In this document: in pieces, positions 44,675 to 54,149 of the stretch
Position numbering within the stretch: the stretch's first letter is position 1
Layout: each line of letters begins with the position of its first letter
Source: Competibacter sp963695105
GTDB lineage: Bacteria > Pseudomonadota > Gammaproteobacteria > Competibacterales > Competibacteraceae
Assembly (NCBI GenBank): GCA_963695105.1
Contig: CAVOGC010000017.1
Span: forward strand, 21,431-85,430
DNA length: 64,000 nt
Reading direction: 5' to 3'
Program-made: the position numbers and the translations under genes
The notes under the pieces: model-generated
Seen by the model: the letters and a program-made list of their open reading frames with translations, nothing else
Told to the model about the DNA's origin: nothing
The model's database searches: none

Positions 44675-45586
44675 TTGAAACGGCAAGTGCGCAAGGCGGT
44701 ATTCCCCGTGGCCGGCCTCGGAACCCGATTCCTGCCGGCGACCAAGGCCAGTCCCAAGGAAATGCTTCCGATCGTTGACAAGCCGCTGATTCAGTACGGG
44801 GTCGAGGAAGCAGTGGCGGCGGGGGTGGAGACCCTGGTTTTCATCATCGGCCGCACCAAGAACGCCATCGCCGATCATTTCGACAAGGCCTACGAACTGG
44901 AAGCGGAGCTGGAAGCCCGCCACAAGACCGACCTGCTGCAAGTGGTGCGCGGCATCGTGCCGAGCGGAGTGGAATGCGTCTACGTCCGCCAAGCCGAAGC
45001 GCTGGGTCTGGGCCATGCCGTGCTGTGCGCCCGGCCGGTGGTGGGCGACGAACCCTTCGCGGTGATTCTCGCCGACGATCTGATCGAGGAAGATGCCCGC
45101 GAGGGTGGGGCGATGAGCCAGATGACCCGCCACTTCAATAAATACCAGTGCTCGATCCTGGGGGTGGAACGGGTACCCAAAGCGGAAACCAACAAGTACG
45201 GTATCGTCCATCCCCTGCCGTTTGCCACCCGGATCAGCAATGTGGACGGCATCGTCGAGAAACCGATGCCCGAGGATGCTCCGTCCGATCTGGCGGTGGT
45301 GGGTCGCTACATCCTCACGCCGCGCATCTTCGACCTGCTGACCACCATTCCGCGCGGGGCCGGCAACGAAATCCAGTTGACCGACGGCATCGCCGCTTTG
45401 CTGGCCGAGGAGCAGGTGCTGGCCTACGAGTTCTCCGGCCGGCGCCACGATTGCGGCAGCAAGCTCGGCTATCTGATCGCGACGGTCGAATACGGCTTGC
45501 GCCACCCGGAACTGGGCGATCGGTTCCGCGATTACCTGCAAACCTTCGGTTGCCGATTCGACGGCCTGACGCCAGCCGGCGATTGA
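44675..45586 (+). CDS. galU: UTP--glucose-1-phosphate uridylyltransferase
   Basis: GalU makes UDP-glucose for polysaccharide, lipopolysaccharide and trehalose. The 303-residue product has the nucleotidyl-transferase signature FPVAGLGTRFLPATKASPKEML, then DKPLIQYGVEEA, AEALGLGHAVLCA, LADDLI and IVEKP. The TTG at 44675 is preferred because GAGGTGA lies about eight bases upstream and the peptide starts MKRQVRKAVFPVAG; an in-frame GTG at 44666 lies inside that ribosome site and has none of its own. It follows a terminator, so it starts a new transcript with ackA. Confidence 0.95.
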   Translation: MKRQVRKAVFPVAGLGTRFLPATKASPKEMLPIVDKPLIQYGVEEAVAAGVETLVFIIGRTKNAIADHFDKAYELEAELEARHKTDLLQVVRGIVPSGVECVYVRQAEALGLGHAVLCARPVVGDEPFAVILADDLIEEDAREGGAMSQMTRHFNKYQCSILGVERVPKAETNKYGIVHPLPFATRISNVDGIVEKPMPEDAPSDLAVVGRYILTPRIFDLLTTIPRGAGNEIQLTDGIAALLAEEQVLAYEFSGRRHDCGSKLGYLIATVEYGLRHPELGDRFRDYLQTFGCRFDGLTPAGD

Positions 45587-45621
45587 GTTCGGGCCACCAA
45601 TTTCCCGAGGAGGAAGCCGCG

Positions 45622-46824
45622 ATGCCACAGGGCCTGCTCGTTCTGAATGCCGGATCGTCCAGCATCAAGTTTTCGGTGTTCGCCCTGCCGGCGGACAGCG
45701 GCGAATTGAATCTGGTTTGCCGGGGGTTGCAGGAGAATATCGGCGACGACAACCCGCGCTTCACGGCGGTCGATCAAGCCGGGAAGGTGGTGATCGATAC
45801 CCGGCCGACGCCGCCGGCCGGTAAGGTTTACCATCATCAGGCGGCGCTGCGCGATTTGCTCATCTGGCTGAGAGATTCGCCGGATTTACCCGATGTGATC
45901 GCGGTTGGCCACCGGGTGGTGCACGGTGGCCAGGAGTACAGCGATCCGCAAGTGCTGACGCTGGAGATCATCGCGCGCCTGGAAACCTTCGTGCCGCTGG
46001 CGCCGCTGCACCAGCCTCACAACCTGGCCGGCATCCGCGCCATCGGCGCGGTGCAGCCGGATCTGCCGCAAGTGGCCTGCTTCGACACCGCGTTCCATTT
46101 TGGCCAGCCGGAACTGGCTCAGTTATTCGCCCTGCCGCGCGCCTACCGCGAGGAGGGAGTGCGGCGCTACGGCTTCCACGGCCTGTCCTATGAGTACATC
46201 GCCGGGGCGTTGGCCGAGGCCACGGGCACGGCGGCGACCGGCCGGGCGGTGGTGGCGCATCTCGGCAACGGCGCCAGCATGTGCGCGATGCGGGACGGCA
46301 AGAGCGTGGCCAGCACCATGGGGTTCACCGCGGTAGAGGGCCTGCCGATGGGTACCCGCAGCGGGTCGCTGGACCCCGGCGTGCTGATCTATCTGATGGA
46401 ACGGCATGGCATGGGCGCGTGCGAACTGACTCAACTGCTGTACAAGCAGTCCGGCCTGTTGGGTCTTTCCGGCGTCAGCAACGACATGCGCGAGCTGTTG
46501 GTCAGCGCCGATCCCAACGCCAAACTGGCGGTGGATTACTTCAGCTACCGCATCGCCCGCGAACTCGGCTCGCTGGCGGCGGCGCTGGGCGGGCTGGACG
46601 CGCTGGTGTTCACCGGCGGCATCGGCGAGCACGCGGCGGCGGTGCGCGAGCAGGTCTGCGCCCGTTCGGCGTGGTTGGGCATCGAACTGGATGCGGCGGC
46701 CAACGCCGGTCACGACCGGCGGCGGATCGATCAGCCCGGCAGTCGGGTGGCGGTGTGGGTGCTGCCCACCAACGAGGAACTGGTCATCGCTCGCCATACC
46801 CGACGGCTGGTTCTGGAGCGTTAG
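45622..46824 (+). CDS. ackA: Acetate kinase
   Basis: AckA interconverts acetate plus ATP with acetyl phosphate. The 400-residue product has LVLNAGSSSIKF at the N-terminus, GHRVVHGG, ACFDTAFH with the catalytic aspartate, RRYGFHGLSYEYI, HLGNGAS and LVFTGGIGEH. All signatures are intact. CGAGGAGG precedes the ATG at 45622. No phosphotransacetylase gene is nearby; the gene lies between galU and glmS, and a terminator follows. Confidence 0.96.
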   Translation: MPQGLLVLNAGSSSIKFSVFALPADSGELNLVCRGLQENIGDDNPRFTAVDQAGKVVIDTRPTPPAGKVYHHQAALRDLLIWLRDSPDLPDVIAVGHRVVHGGQEYSDPQVLTLEIIARLETFVPLAPLHQPHNLAGIRAIGAVQPDLPQVACFDTAFHFGQPELAQLFALPRAYREEGVRRYGFHGLSYEYIAGALAEATGTAATGRAVVAHLGNGASMCAMRDGKSVASTMGFTAVEGLPMGTRSGSLDPGVLIYLMERHGMGACELTQLLYKQSGLLGLSGVSNDMRELLVSADPNAKLAVDYFSYRIARELGSLAAALGGLDALVFTGGIGEHAAAVREQVCARSAWLGIELDAAANAGHDRRRIDQPGSRVAVWVLPTNEELVIARHTRRLVLER

Positions 46825-46840
46825 GGACTGTATGGAAATT

Positions 46841-46880
46841 CCCCCTTTCCCGGTGAGAGAGGGGCTGGAGGTGAGGGTTT
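46841..46880. repeat. Dispersed CCCTTTCCC...GAGAGGGG-type palindromic element
   Basis: The stretch starts CCCCCTTTCCC, continues GGTGAGAGAGGGG and ends GGAGGTGAGGG with TTTTT. It resembles the short dispersed CCCTCTCCC/GGGAGAGGG palindromes common between genes of proteobacteria, and also the palindrome at 9392. No coding function. Confidence 0.5.
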
Positions 46881-46933
46881 TTCAACGACTTGAATCCCTA
46901 GAGGCCGCGTAAAAACGTCTCTTGATCTCCATG

Positions 46934-46970
46934 CGGCTTGTCCCCCGAGGGACAAGCCGTTAGTCTATTT
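46934..46970 (+). terminator. Terminator-like hairpin between ackA and glmS
   Basis: CGGCTTGTCCC at 46934-46944 pairs perfectly with 46949-46959 around a CCGA loop (11 bp). A T-rich but interrupted stretch (TTAGTCTATTT) follows. It probably ends the galU-ackA transcript. I saw no glmS-ribozyme-like structure in this gap. Confidence 0.7.
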
Positions 46971-47008
46971 CACCCTTTTTACTCCATGAACTCACCGGTT
47001 GAAAATCC

Positions 47009-48844
47009 ATGTGCGGAATCGTGGGCGCCATCGCCGAACGCAACGTGACCCCCATCCTGCTCGAAGGTTTGCGGCGGCTGGAATATCGCGGCTACGATTC
47101 GGCGGGGATTGTTACCCTGGACCATCGCGACCAATGCCTGCATCGGACCCGCACGGTCGGCAAGGTTCAGGCGCTGGCGGAACGGCTGCGGCAGGAGCCG
47201 GTGCGCGGCCCGCTGGGCATCGCCCACACCCGCTGGGCCACCCACGGCGAGCCCTCCGAGCGTAACGCGCACCCGCACGTCAGCAACGACTCGGTGGCGG
47301 TGGTGCATAACGGCATCATCGAGAACTATCGGGAACTCAAGGAGGAACTGATCGCCGCCGGCTACCGCTTCGAGTCCGACACCGACACGGAAGTCGTTGC
47401 CCACTTGATCGACCGGCAAATGCGGGAAACCGGCGATCTGCTGGCGGCGGTGCGGCAGTCCGTGGCCCGGCTGACCGGCGCCTACAGTCTGGGGGTGATC
47501 TGCCGCGACGATCCGGAGCGGCTGGTCGCGGCGCGGGCCGGCAGCCCGCTGGTGCTGGGCATCGGCATCGAGGAGCATTTCATCGCTTCCGACGTGTTCG
47601 CGCTGGCGCCGGTCACCCAGACTTTCGTGTTCCTGGAGGAAGGCGACGTCGCCGACGTGCGACGGGAATCCTTCACCTTGTACGACCGGGAAGGGCAGGT
47701 GGTGGAACGGCCGTTGTCCTATTCGGGGCAGATGGCCGGCGCGGCCGGCAAGGGTGGTTACCGCCATTTCATGCTCAAGGAAATCTTCGAGCAGCCGGCG
47801 GTGGTCGCCGAGACCCTGGAAGGGCGCGTCCATCAGGGCCGCTTGCTGGACGACGGTTTTGGACCAGAGGCAGCGACCTTGTTCGAGCAGGTGCAAGGGG
47901 TGCATATCATCGCTTGCGGCACCAGCTATCACGCCGGTCTGGTGGCCCGTTACTGGCTGGAAAATCTGGGCGTGCCCTGCGCGGTCGAAGTGGCCAGCGA
48001 GTACCGCTACCGCCGGGGGGTGACGCCGCCGGGCACCCTGTTCGTCAGCATCTCACAGTCCGGCGAAACCGCCGATACCCTGGCGGCGCTGCGCGCGGCC
48101 CGAGAGCGCGGCTATCTGTCCACCCTCGCCATCTGCAACGTCGCCGAAAGCTCGCTGGTGCGGGAGTCGGCGCTGACCTTGCTGACCCGGGCTGGGCGGG
48201 AAGTCGGCGTGGCCTCCACCAAGGCGTTCACGACGCAACTGGTGGCGCTGCGCCTGCTTGCCTTGATGCTGGGCCGGCGGCGCGGTCTGAGCGAGAAGGC
48301 CGAGGCGGCGCTGGTCCGCGATCTGGAGCTGCTGCCGCGGGCGCTGGAGGAAGCCCTGTCGCTGGATGGCGCCATCGAACGACTGGCCGAGCATTTCGCC
48401 GAGAAGCACCACGCCCTGTTTCTGGGGCGCGGCCCGCAGTATCCGATCGCCATGGAAGGCGCGCTCAAGCTCAAGGAAATTTCCTACATCCACGCCGAGG
48501 CCTATCCGGCCGGCGAACTCAAGCACGGGCCGCTGGCGCTGGTGGATGCCGACATGCCGGTGGTCTGCGTGTTGCCCAAGGACGACCTGCTGGAGAAAGT
48601 GCTCTCCAACTTGCAGGAAGTGCGGGCGCGCGGCGGCGAGTTGTTTCTGTTCGCCGACCGCGAGGTGGATACCCATCTCAGCGGCGTCAGCACGCATGTG
48701 CTGTCGCTGGGCGCGGTGCCCGAGTCCATCGCTCCCATCGTGTTCGCCGTGCCGCTGCAACTGCTGGCCTATCACGCGGCCGTACTCAAGGGTACCGACG
48801 TGGACCAGCCACGCAATCTGGCCAAGTCGGTCACGGTCGAGTAG
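47009..48844 (+). CDS. glmS: Glutamine--fructose-6-phosphate aminotransferase (isomerizing)
   Basis: GlmS makes glucosamine-6-phosphate from fructose-6-phosphate and glutamine, the first step to UDP-GlcNAc. The 611-residue protein begins MCGIVGAIAERN, so Cys2 is the glutaminase nucleophile, with YRGYDSAGI and HTRWATHGEPSERNAHPH following. The two SIS domains show CGTSYHAG, SISQSGETADT and GRGPQYPIAMEGALKLKEIS split over a loop. The C-terminus DQPRNLAKSVTVE is standard. It feeds glmM at 10408. Confidence 0.97.
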   Translation: MCGIVGAIAERNVTPILLEGLRRLEYRGYDSAGIVTLDHRDQCLHRTRTVGKVQALAERLRQEPVRGPLGIAHTRWATHGEPSERNAHPHVSNDSVAVVHNGIIENYRELKEELIAAGYRFESDTDTEVVAHLIDRQMRETGDLLAAVRQSVARLTGAYSLGVICRDDPERLVAARAGSPLVLGIGIEEHFIASDVFALAPVTQTFVFLEEGDVADVRRESFTLYDREGQVVERPLSYSGQMAGAAGKGGYRHFMLKEIFEQPAVVAETLEGRVHQGRLLDDGFGPEAATLFEQVQGVHIIACGTSYHAGLVARYWLENLGVPCAVEVASEYRYRRGVTPPGTLFVSISQSGETADTLAALRAARERGYLSTLAICNVAESSLVRESALTLLTRAGREVGVASTKAFTTQLVALRLLALMLGRRRGLSEKAEAALVRDLELLPRALEEALSLDGAIERLAEHFAEKHHALFLGRGPQYPIAMEGALKLKEISYIHAEAYPAGELKHGPLALVDADMPVVCVLPKDDLLEKVLSNLQEVRARGGELFLFADREVDTHLSGVSTHVLSLGAVPESIAPIVFAVPLQLLAYHAAVLKGTDVDQPRNLAKSVTVE

Positions 48845-48890
48845 GGCCGTCCCAAGCTTCCACTCACAGCTACCGATCAAGAACAAACGA

Positions 48891-49775
48891 ATGGCATACA
48901 AGGGCATCATTCTCGCCGGGGGCTCCGGTACCCGACTGCACCCGCTAACGGTTTCGGTTAGCAAGCAGCTCATGCCGGTTTACGACAAGCCGATGATCTA
49001 CTACCCGATCGCCACGTTGATGCTGGCGGAAATCCGCGACATCCTGGTGATCACCACGCCGCGCGATCAGGACGCCTACCAGACGTTGCTCGGCGATGGT
49101 CGCCAGTGGGGAGTGAATTTCCACTACGCCGCGCAGCCCAGTCCCGACGGGTTGGCGCAGGCGTTTTTGATCGGCGAAAATTTCATCGGTGGCGATCCGG
49201 CCTGTCTGATTCTCGGCGACAACATCTATTACGGCCAGGGGCTGTCGGCGGTGCTGCGCCGGGCCGCCGCCCGCGAGCAGGGCGCCACGGTGTTTGGCTA
49301 CTACGTGCGCGACCCGGAGCGCTATGGTGTGGTGAGCTTCGATGCCCAAGGCCGGGCGGTGGATATCCAGGAAAAACCCCAGCAACCCAAGTCCAACTAT
49401 GCGGTCACCGGCTTGTATTTCTACGATAACGAGGTGGTGGAGATCGCCAGAAACATTCGCCCCTCGGCGCGTGGCGAATTGGAAATCACCGACCTCAACA
49501 AGGTCTATCTGGAGCGGGGCGCGCTGAATGTCGAACTGCTGGGGCGCGGTTACGCCTGGCTGGATACCGGCACCCACGAATCTCTGCTGGCGGCGGCCAA
49601 TTTCATGCAGGTGGTCGAGCAGCGCCAGGGATTGAAAATTGCCTGCCTGGAAGAAGTGGCCTGGCGGATGGGGTTCATCGACGACGGACAACTGGCCCGG
49701 TTGGCGGCGCCGCTTGCCAGGAACGGTTATGGCCAGTACCTGCTGGATTTGCTGGAACGGAGGAGCGTGCGATGA
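48891..49775 (+). CDS. rfbA: Glucose-1-phosphate thymidylyltransferase
   Basis: RfbA (RmlA) makes dTDP-glucose, the first step to dTDP-rhamnose. The 294-residue product has the signature LAGGSGTRLHPLT, SKQLMPVYDKPMIYYP, LGDNIYYG and IQEKPQQPKSNYAVTGLYFY. Length is standard. The ATG at 48891 is clear from homology although no strong ribosome site is visible. It overlaps rfbC by four bases (ATGA). The 4,6-dehydratase gene rfbB, normally first in this set, is not in the window. Confidence 0.96.
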   Translation: MAYKGIILAGGSGTRLHPLTVSVSKQLMPVYDKPMIYYPIATLMLAEIRDILVITTPRDQDAYQTLLGDGRQWGVNFHYAAQPSPDGLAQAFLIGENFIGGDPACLILGDNIYYGQGLSAVLRRAAAREQGATVFGYYVRDPERYGVVSFDAQGRAVDIQEKPQQPKSNYAVTGLYFYDNEVVEIARNIRPSARGELEITDLNKVYLERGALNVELLGRGYAWLDTGTHESLLAAANFMQVVEQRQGLKIACLEEVAWRMGFIDDGQLARLAAPLARNGYGQYLLDLLERRSVR

Positions 49776-50332
49776 ACGTGATCGCGACGGAACTGCCTGG
49801 CGTGTTGCTGCTGGAGCCGAAGGCTTTCGGCGACGCGCGCGGCTTCTTCATGGAAACCTGGCAGGCGGCGCGCTATCGCGAAGCCGGTATGCCGGAGCGT
49901 TTCGTCCAGGATAACCATTCGCGCTCGCGCCGCGGCGTGCTGCGCGGTTTGCACTATCAACTGACGCAGCCACAGGGCAAGCTGGTGTGGGTGACGCGCG
50001 GGGCGGTGTTCGATGTGGCGGTGGACATCCGTCGCGGCTCGCCGGGCTTCGGCCAGTGGTACGGCTGCGTGCTGGATGATGTGGACCATCGCCAGCTCTA
50101 CATTCCACCAGGGTTCGCCCACGGTTTCTGCGTGCTGTCGGAGGAAGCGGATTTCTTCTACAAATGCACCGATTACTACCATCCGCCCTCGGAACGCGGC
50201 ATCGCCTGGGACGATCCCGAGATCGGCATCGCCTGGCCGCTGCGGGAAGGGATTGCGCTGTCGGCCAAGGACCAGGGTAACCTGCCGCTGGCCGCGCACC
50301 GTTCCGAAGACCTGCCGGTTTACGAGGGCTGA
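49772..50332 (+). CDS. rfbC: dTDP-4-dehydrorhamnose 3,5-epimerase
   Basis: RfbC (RmlC) is the third dTDP-rhamnose enzyme, a cupin-fold epimerase. The 186-residue product has the catalytic histidine in VLRGLHYQ, the conserved ARGFFMETW and FVQDNHSRS, YIPPGFAHGFCVLSE and FFYKCTDYYHP with the active-site tyrosine. GGAGG upstream and the four-base overlap with rfbA show translational coupling. Confidence 0.96.
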   Translation: MNVIATELPGVLLLEPKAFGDARGFFMETWQAARYREAGMPERFVQDNHSRSRRGVLRGLHYQLTQPQGKLVWVTRGAVFDVAVDIRRGSPGFGQWYGCVLDDVDHRQLYIPPGFAHGFCVLSEEADFFYKCTDYYHPPSERGIAWDDPEIGIAWPLREGIALSAKDQGNLPLAAHRSEDLPVYEG

Positions 50333-50336
50333 AGCC

Positions 50337-51239
50337 ATGCGCATCGCGATCATCGGTTCCAAGGGGCAGGTCGGCTGGGAGCTGACCCGTCGCGCGCCCA
50401 TGTTCGGTCATGAGGTACTGGCCTGGGATCAGGATGAGCTGGATATCACCGATGCCGCCACCGTGGACCAGATGCTCACGGCCAGCGGCGCGGCCGTGGT
50501 CATCAACGCGGCGGCGTACACCGCCGTGGACCAGGCCGAGCAGGAGCCGGACCTGGCGTTCGCCGTCAACCGCGACGGTCCCGCGCATCTGGCCGCCGCT
50601 TGTGCTCGCTTGGGTATCCCAATGCTGCATATTTCCACCGACTACGTGTTCGACGGCCGCAAGACCGGCCCTTACGTCGAGGAGGATCCAGCCTCTCCCC
50701 TGGGAGTGTACGGTCGCAGCAAATGGGAAGGCGACGAGGCGGTGCGCCGGCTGTTGCCCCGGCATGTGATCCTGCGGGTAAGCTGGGTGTTCGGGATTCA
50801 GGGCCACAACTTCGTCAAGACGATCCTGCGGCTGGCGCGGGAGCGCGAGGAACTGCGGGTGGTGGCCGACCAGCTCGGCTGTCCGACCTACGCCGGCGAC
50901 ATCGCCGATACCCTGCTGATTATGGCCGGGCGTTGCGCCGAGATGGATGGCAAGGCGATGCGGGATACTGGAGCCGGCTGGGGTACCTATCATTACTGTG
51001 GCGAGCCGGCCACCACCTGGCACGGTTTTGCCAGCACGATCATCGAGAAGGCGCGAGCCTACGAACCGCTGCTGGCGCAAACCGTGACCGCCATCGCCAC
51101 CGCCGACTATCCGACCCCCGCCGCCCGGCCCGCCAATTCGGTGCTGGACTGCACCCGGCTGACCGCCGGGTTCGGCATCCAGCCCTGCTCGTGGCAAGAA
51201 GGATTGGTCGCCATGCTGTTTGCTCTGTATGCCAGTTGA
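50337..51239 (+). CDS. rfbD: dTDP-4-dehydrorhamnose reductase
   Basis: RfbD (RmlD) reduces the 4-keto sugar to dTDP-L-rhamnose. The 300-residue short-chain dehydrogenase has GSKGQVGWEL at the dinucleotide site, NAAAYTAVDQAE, STDYVFDG and the catalytic Y-x3-K in YGRSKWEGDE. The ATG at 50337 is four bases after the rfbC stop. Its last 11 bases overlap gspE in another frame. Confidence 0.95.
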   Translation: MRIAIIGSKGQVGWELTRRAPMFGHEVLAWDQDELDITDAATVDQMLTASGAAVVINAAAYTAVDQAEQEPDLAFAVNRDGPAHLAAACARLGIPMLHISTDYVFDGRKTGPYVEEDPASPLGVYGRSKWEGDEAVRRLLPRHVILRVSWVFGIQGHNFVKTILRLAREREELRVVADQLGCPTYAGDIADTLLIMAGRCAEMDGKAMRDTGAGWGTYHYCGEPATTWHGFASTIIEKARAYEPLLAQTVTAIATADYPTPAARPANSVLDCTRLTAGFGIQPCSWQEGLVAMLFALYAS

Positions 51240-52926
51240 TCTGGGCGAATTGCTGGTCGCGCACCAGAAACTGGCCGATGCCGACTTGCAGCGCGCCCGG
51301 CGCGTGCAGGACGGCACCGGCGAGAATCTGGACTCGCTGCTGGTCAAACTGGGGTTGGTGTCGGAGCGCGACCTGGCCGAAGCGCTGTCCGCGCAATTGA
51401 ACCTGCCGCTGGTGCAGCCCGCCGACTATCCCGACACTCCGGCGACCAACGGTGGGATTTCCTCGCGCTTTCTCAAGGAGTCGCGGGCCATCCCCTTGTT
51501 CGAGGACGAGAAGGGACTGACGGTGGCGATGGCCAACCCCACCGACGATTACGTGCTGGCGGCGCTGCGGCTGGCGACCGGCAAGGCCGTCTTGCCGAGG
51601 GTGGCGATTCCGTCGGAGTGGGAAGCGGCTTTCGAACGATTGTACGGCAGCGGTCGTTCGGCCATGGGCCAGATCGTCGATTCCATCGGCCTGGCCGACA
51701 ACCTGACCGATGAGGAGCAAATCCAGCACCTCAAGGATCTGGCCAGCGAAGCGCCGGTCATTCGGTTGGTCAACCTGATGACCGCTCGCGCGGTGGAGTC
51801 GCGCGCCTCCGACATTCACATTGAGCCCTTCGAGAACCGGCTCAAGATCCGCTACCGGGTGGACGGGGTGCTGCGCGAGGTGGAATCGCCGCCGTCGCGG
51901 CTGTCGGCGGCGGTGATCTCGCGCATCAAGATCATGGCCAAGCTGAACATCGCCGAGCGGCGACTGCCGCAGGATGGGCGGATCCAGTTGCGGGCGCAGG
52001 GCAAGGAAATCGACCTACGCGTGTCCACCGTGCCGACCCTGTACGGCGAAAGCGTGGTGATGCGTATCCTCGACAAGGCCAGCGTGGTGCTGGATTTTGC
52101 CAAGCTGGGTTTTAGCTCGCGCACGCTCAAGCGTTTTCTGGACGTGCTGCACCAGCCGCACGGCATCATCCTGGTCACCGGCCCCACTGGCAGCGGCAAG
52201 ACCACCACCTTATATACCGCCCTGCAAACCATCAATACTCCGGAACGCAAGATCCTGACGGTCGAAGATCCGGTGGAGTACCAACTGGAAGGCGTCAACC
52301 AGATCCAGGTCAAGGCGCAGATCAACCTGACCTTCGCCAACGCACTGCGCGCCATCGTCCGCCAGGATCCCGACGTGATCATGATTGGTGAGATGCGCGA
52401 TGTGGAAACCGCCGGAATCGCCGTGCAGTCGGCGCTAACCGGCCACCTGGTGTTGTCCACCCTGCACACCAACGACGCCGCCGGCAGCATCACCCGGCTG
52501 CTCGACATGGGGGTGGATGATTATCTGCTGACCTCGACCATCAACGGCATCCTGGCCCAGCGTTTGGTGCGGCTACTCTGCACCCAATGCCGCCAGCCGT
52601 ATCCAGCCTTGCCGGAACTGGCGGATGAACTGCGGCTGCACCGTTTTACCGATGCCCGCGACATCACCTTATATAAGCCGGTCGGCTGCGAGCAGTGCGG
52701 CGGGACCGGCTATCGCGGGCGGGCGGCGATCATGGAATTCCTGGTGATGAGCGACCCGCTACGGCGGATGGTGCTCAAGCACGCCGATGCCGGCGAGTTG
52801 CAGGCGGCGGCGCAGAAGGAAGGCATGGACACCATGTACGAAGACGGACTGAGCAAGGCGGTGGCGGGGTTGACCACCATCGAGGAAGTGCTGCGGGTGA
52901 CCAGCCAGCAAGAGCAGGAGGCGTAG
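51229..52926 (+). CDS. gspE: Type II secretion system ATPase GspE
   Basis: GspE is the cytosolic hexameric ATPase that drives the pseudopilus. The 565-residue protein has an N-terminal GspE/PilB domain (about 1-150), Walker A GPTGSGKTTTLY, the Asp box ILTVEDPVEYQLEG, Walker B DVIMIGEMRDVETA, the His box GHLVLSTLHTNDA, and the zinc-binding tetracysteine CTQC...CEQCGGTGYRGR. The ATG at 51229 gives MPVDLGELLVAHQKL and overlaps the end of rfbD, so translation is probably coupled to the rhamnose genes. First gene of an E-F-G-H-I-J-K-L-M-N-D locus. Confidence 0.95.
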   Translation: MPVDLGELLVAHQKLADADLQRARRVQDGTGENLDSLLVKLGLVSERDLAEALSAQLNLPLVQPADYPDTPATNGGISSRFLKESRAIPLFEDEKGLTVAMANPTDDYVLAALRLATGKAVLPRVAIPSEWEAAFERLYGSGRSAMGQIVDSIGLADNLTDEEQIQHLKDLASEAPVIRLVNLMTARAVESRASDIHIEPFENRLKIRYRVDGVLREVESPPSRLSAAVISRIKIMAKLNIAERRLPQDGRIQLRAQGKEIDLRVSTVPTLYGESVVMRILDKASVVLDFAKLGFSSRTLKRFLDVLHQPHGIILVTGPTGSGKTTTLYTALQTINTPERKILTVEDPVEYQLEGVNQIQVKAQINLTFANALRAIVRQDPDVIMIGEMRDVETAGIAVQSALTGHLVLSTLHTNDAAGSITRLLDMGVDDYLLTSTINGILAQRLVRLLCTQCRQPYPALPELADELRLHRFTDARDITLYKPVGCEQCGGTGYRGRAAIMEFLVMSDPLRRMVLKHADAGELQAAAQKEGMDTMYEDGLSKAVAGLTTIEEVLRVTSQQEQEA

Positions 52927-52928
52927 CC

Positions 52929-54149
52929 ATGCCCCGCTATCGCTACGAGGCGGTGGATGCCGCGGGTGAGGTGATGCGCGACGAGTTGGATGCGGCGACC
53001 TTGGAAGCGGCGGTGGCGCGGCTGCGCGATCAGGGTCTGCTGCCGCTGGCGGTGAACGAAGCCAAGGGTGGGTTCCTGCGTGGCGGTTTTGGTCAGCCGT
53101 TGTTCAGCAAAAAGCGGGCATTATCGCGTAAAGCCATTACCCTGCTGACCCAGCAACTGGCCAGCTTGCTGCATGCCGGCATGCCGCTGGACCGGGCGCT
53201 GACCATTCTAATCGGCGTGACCGAGGACGAACAGACCAAGCCCGTGCTGGAGCGAGTACAGGAAAAAGTGCGCGGTGGCTCGTCCCTGGCCGACGCACTG
53301 GAGGTGCAGGGCGTATTTTCGCGTTTCTACCTGAACATGGTCCGCGCCGGCGAGGCGGGTGGGGCGCTGGACGTGGTGCTGAAGCGCTTGACCGAGTTCC
53401 TGGAACGTTCGCAGGCGCTGCGGGAGACGGTGACTTCGGCGCTGATCTATCCGATCATCCTGCTGTCGGTATCGGCGCTGTCGGTCATTATTCTGCTGAC
53501 TTTCGTGGTGCCGCAGTTTCAGCGATTGTTCGACGACGCCGGCAAGGCGCTGCCGTTGGCGACACAGATTGTCATCGCCGTCGGCGATGGGTTTCGCTAC
53601 TACTGGTGGGTGGGGGCGATTTTGTTCGTGCTGCTGTCGGCGGTCGCGCGCCGGCAATTGAGCCAGCCGGAAAGCCGCGCCCGCTGGGATAACTGGTTGC
53701 TGCGGCTGCCGCTGTTTGGCGATCTGATCGCCAAGGTGGAGACCGCGCGGCTGTCGCGGACTCTGGGAACCCTGCTTGGCAACGGCGTGTCGATGTTGAA
53801 CGCCCTGGCCATCGCCCGCGAGACCTTGAGTAATCAGGTATTGGCGGGCGCGTTGGGCGAGGTGGCCGAGCACGTCAAGACCGGTCGAGGGCTGGCCGAT
53901 CCGCTGCTGGAGGCGGGCCATTTCCCCAAGCTGGCGGTACAGATGATCCGGGTCGGCGAGGAAACCGGCCAGTTGCAGGAGATGCTGCTGCAAGTGGCCG
54001 ATGCCTACGATGGCGAAGTGCAGACCGCCGTCAAGCGACTGCTGACCCTGCTGGAGCCGGCTTTGATTCTCGGCCTGGGTGTGATCATCGCCGGCATCAT
54101 CATGTCCATCCTGGTCGCGATCCTCAGTTTGAACGAGCTGGCTTTTTAG
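52929..54149 (+). CDS. gspF: Type II secretion system inner-membrane platform protein GspF
   Basis: GspF is the polytopic platform that couples GspE to pseudopilus assembly. The 406-residue product starts MPRYRYEAVDAAGEV, has two GspF domains with LLTQQLASLLHAGMPLDRAL and LGTLLGNGVSMLNALAIA, MIRVGEETGQLQEML, and three hydrophobic helices including the C-terminal LILGLGVIIAGIIMSILVAI. It starts two bases after gspE. Confidence 0.96.
   Translation: MPRYRYEAVDAAGEVMRDELDAATLEAAVARLRDQGLLPLAVNEAKGGFLRGGFGQPLFSKKRALSRKAITLLTQQLASLLHAGMPLDRALTILIGVTEDEQTKPVLERVQEKVRGGSSLADALEVQGVFSRFYLNMVRAGEAGGALDVVLKRLTEFLERSQALRETVTSALIYPIILLSVSALSVIILLTFVVPQFQRLFDDAGKALPLATQIVIAVGDGFRYYWWVGAILFVLLSAVARRQLSQPESRARWDNWLLRLPLFGDLIAKVETARLSRTLGTLLGNGVSMLNALAIARETLSNQVLAGALGEVAEHVKTGRGLADPLLEAGHFPKLAVQMIRVGEETGQLQEMLLQVADAYDGEVQTAVKRLLTLLEPALILGLGVIIAGIIMSILVAILSLNELAF

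Noticed and set aside
46825..47008. glmS ribozyme or riboswitch before glmS
   Set aside because: The gap contains a dispersed palindrome and a terminator-like hairpin but nothing like the glmS ribozyme core.
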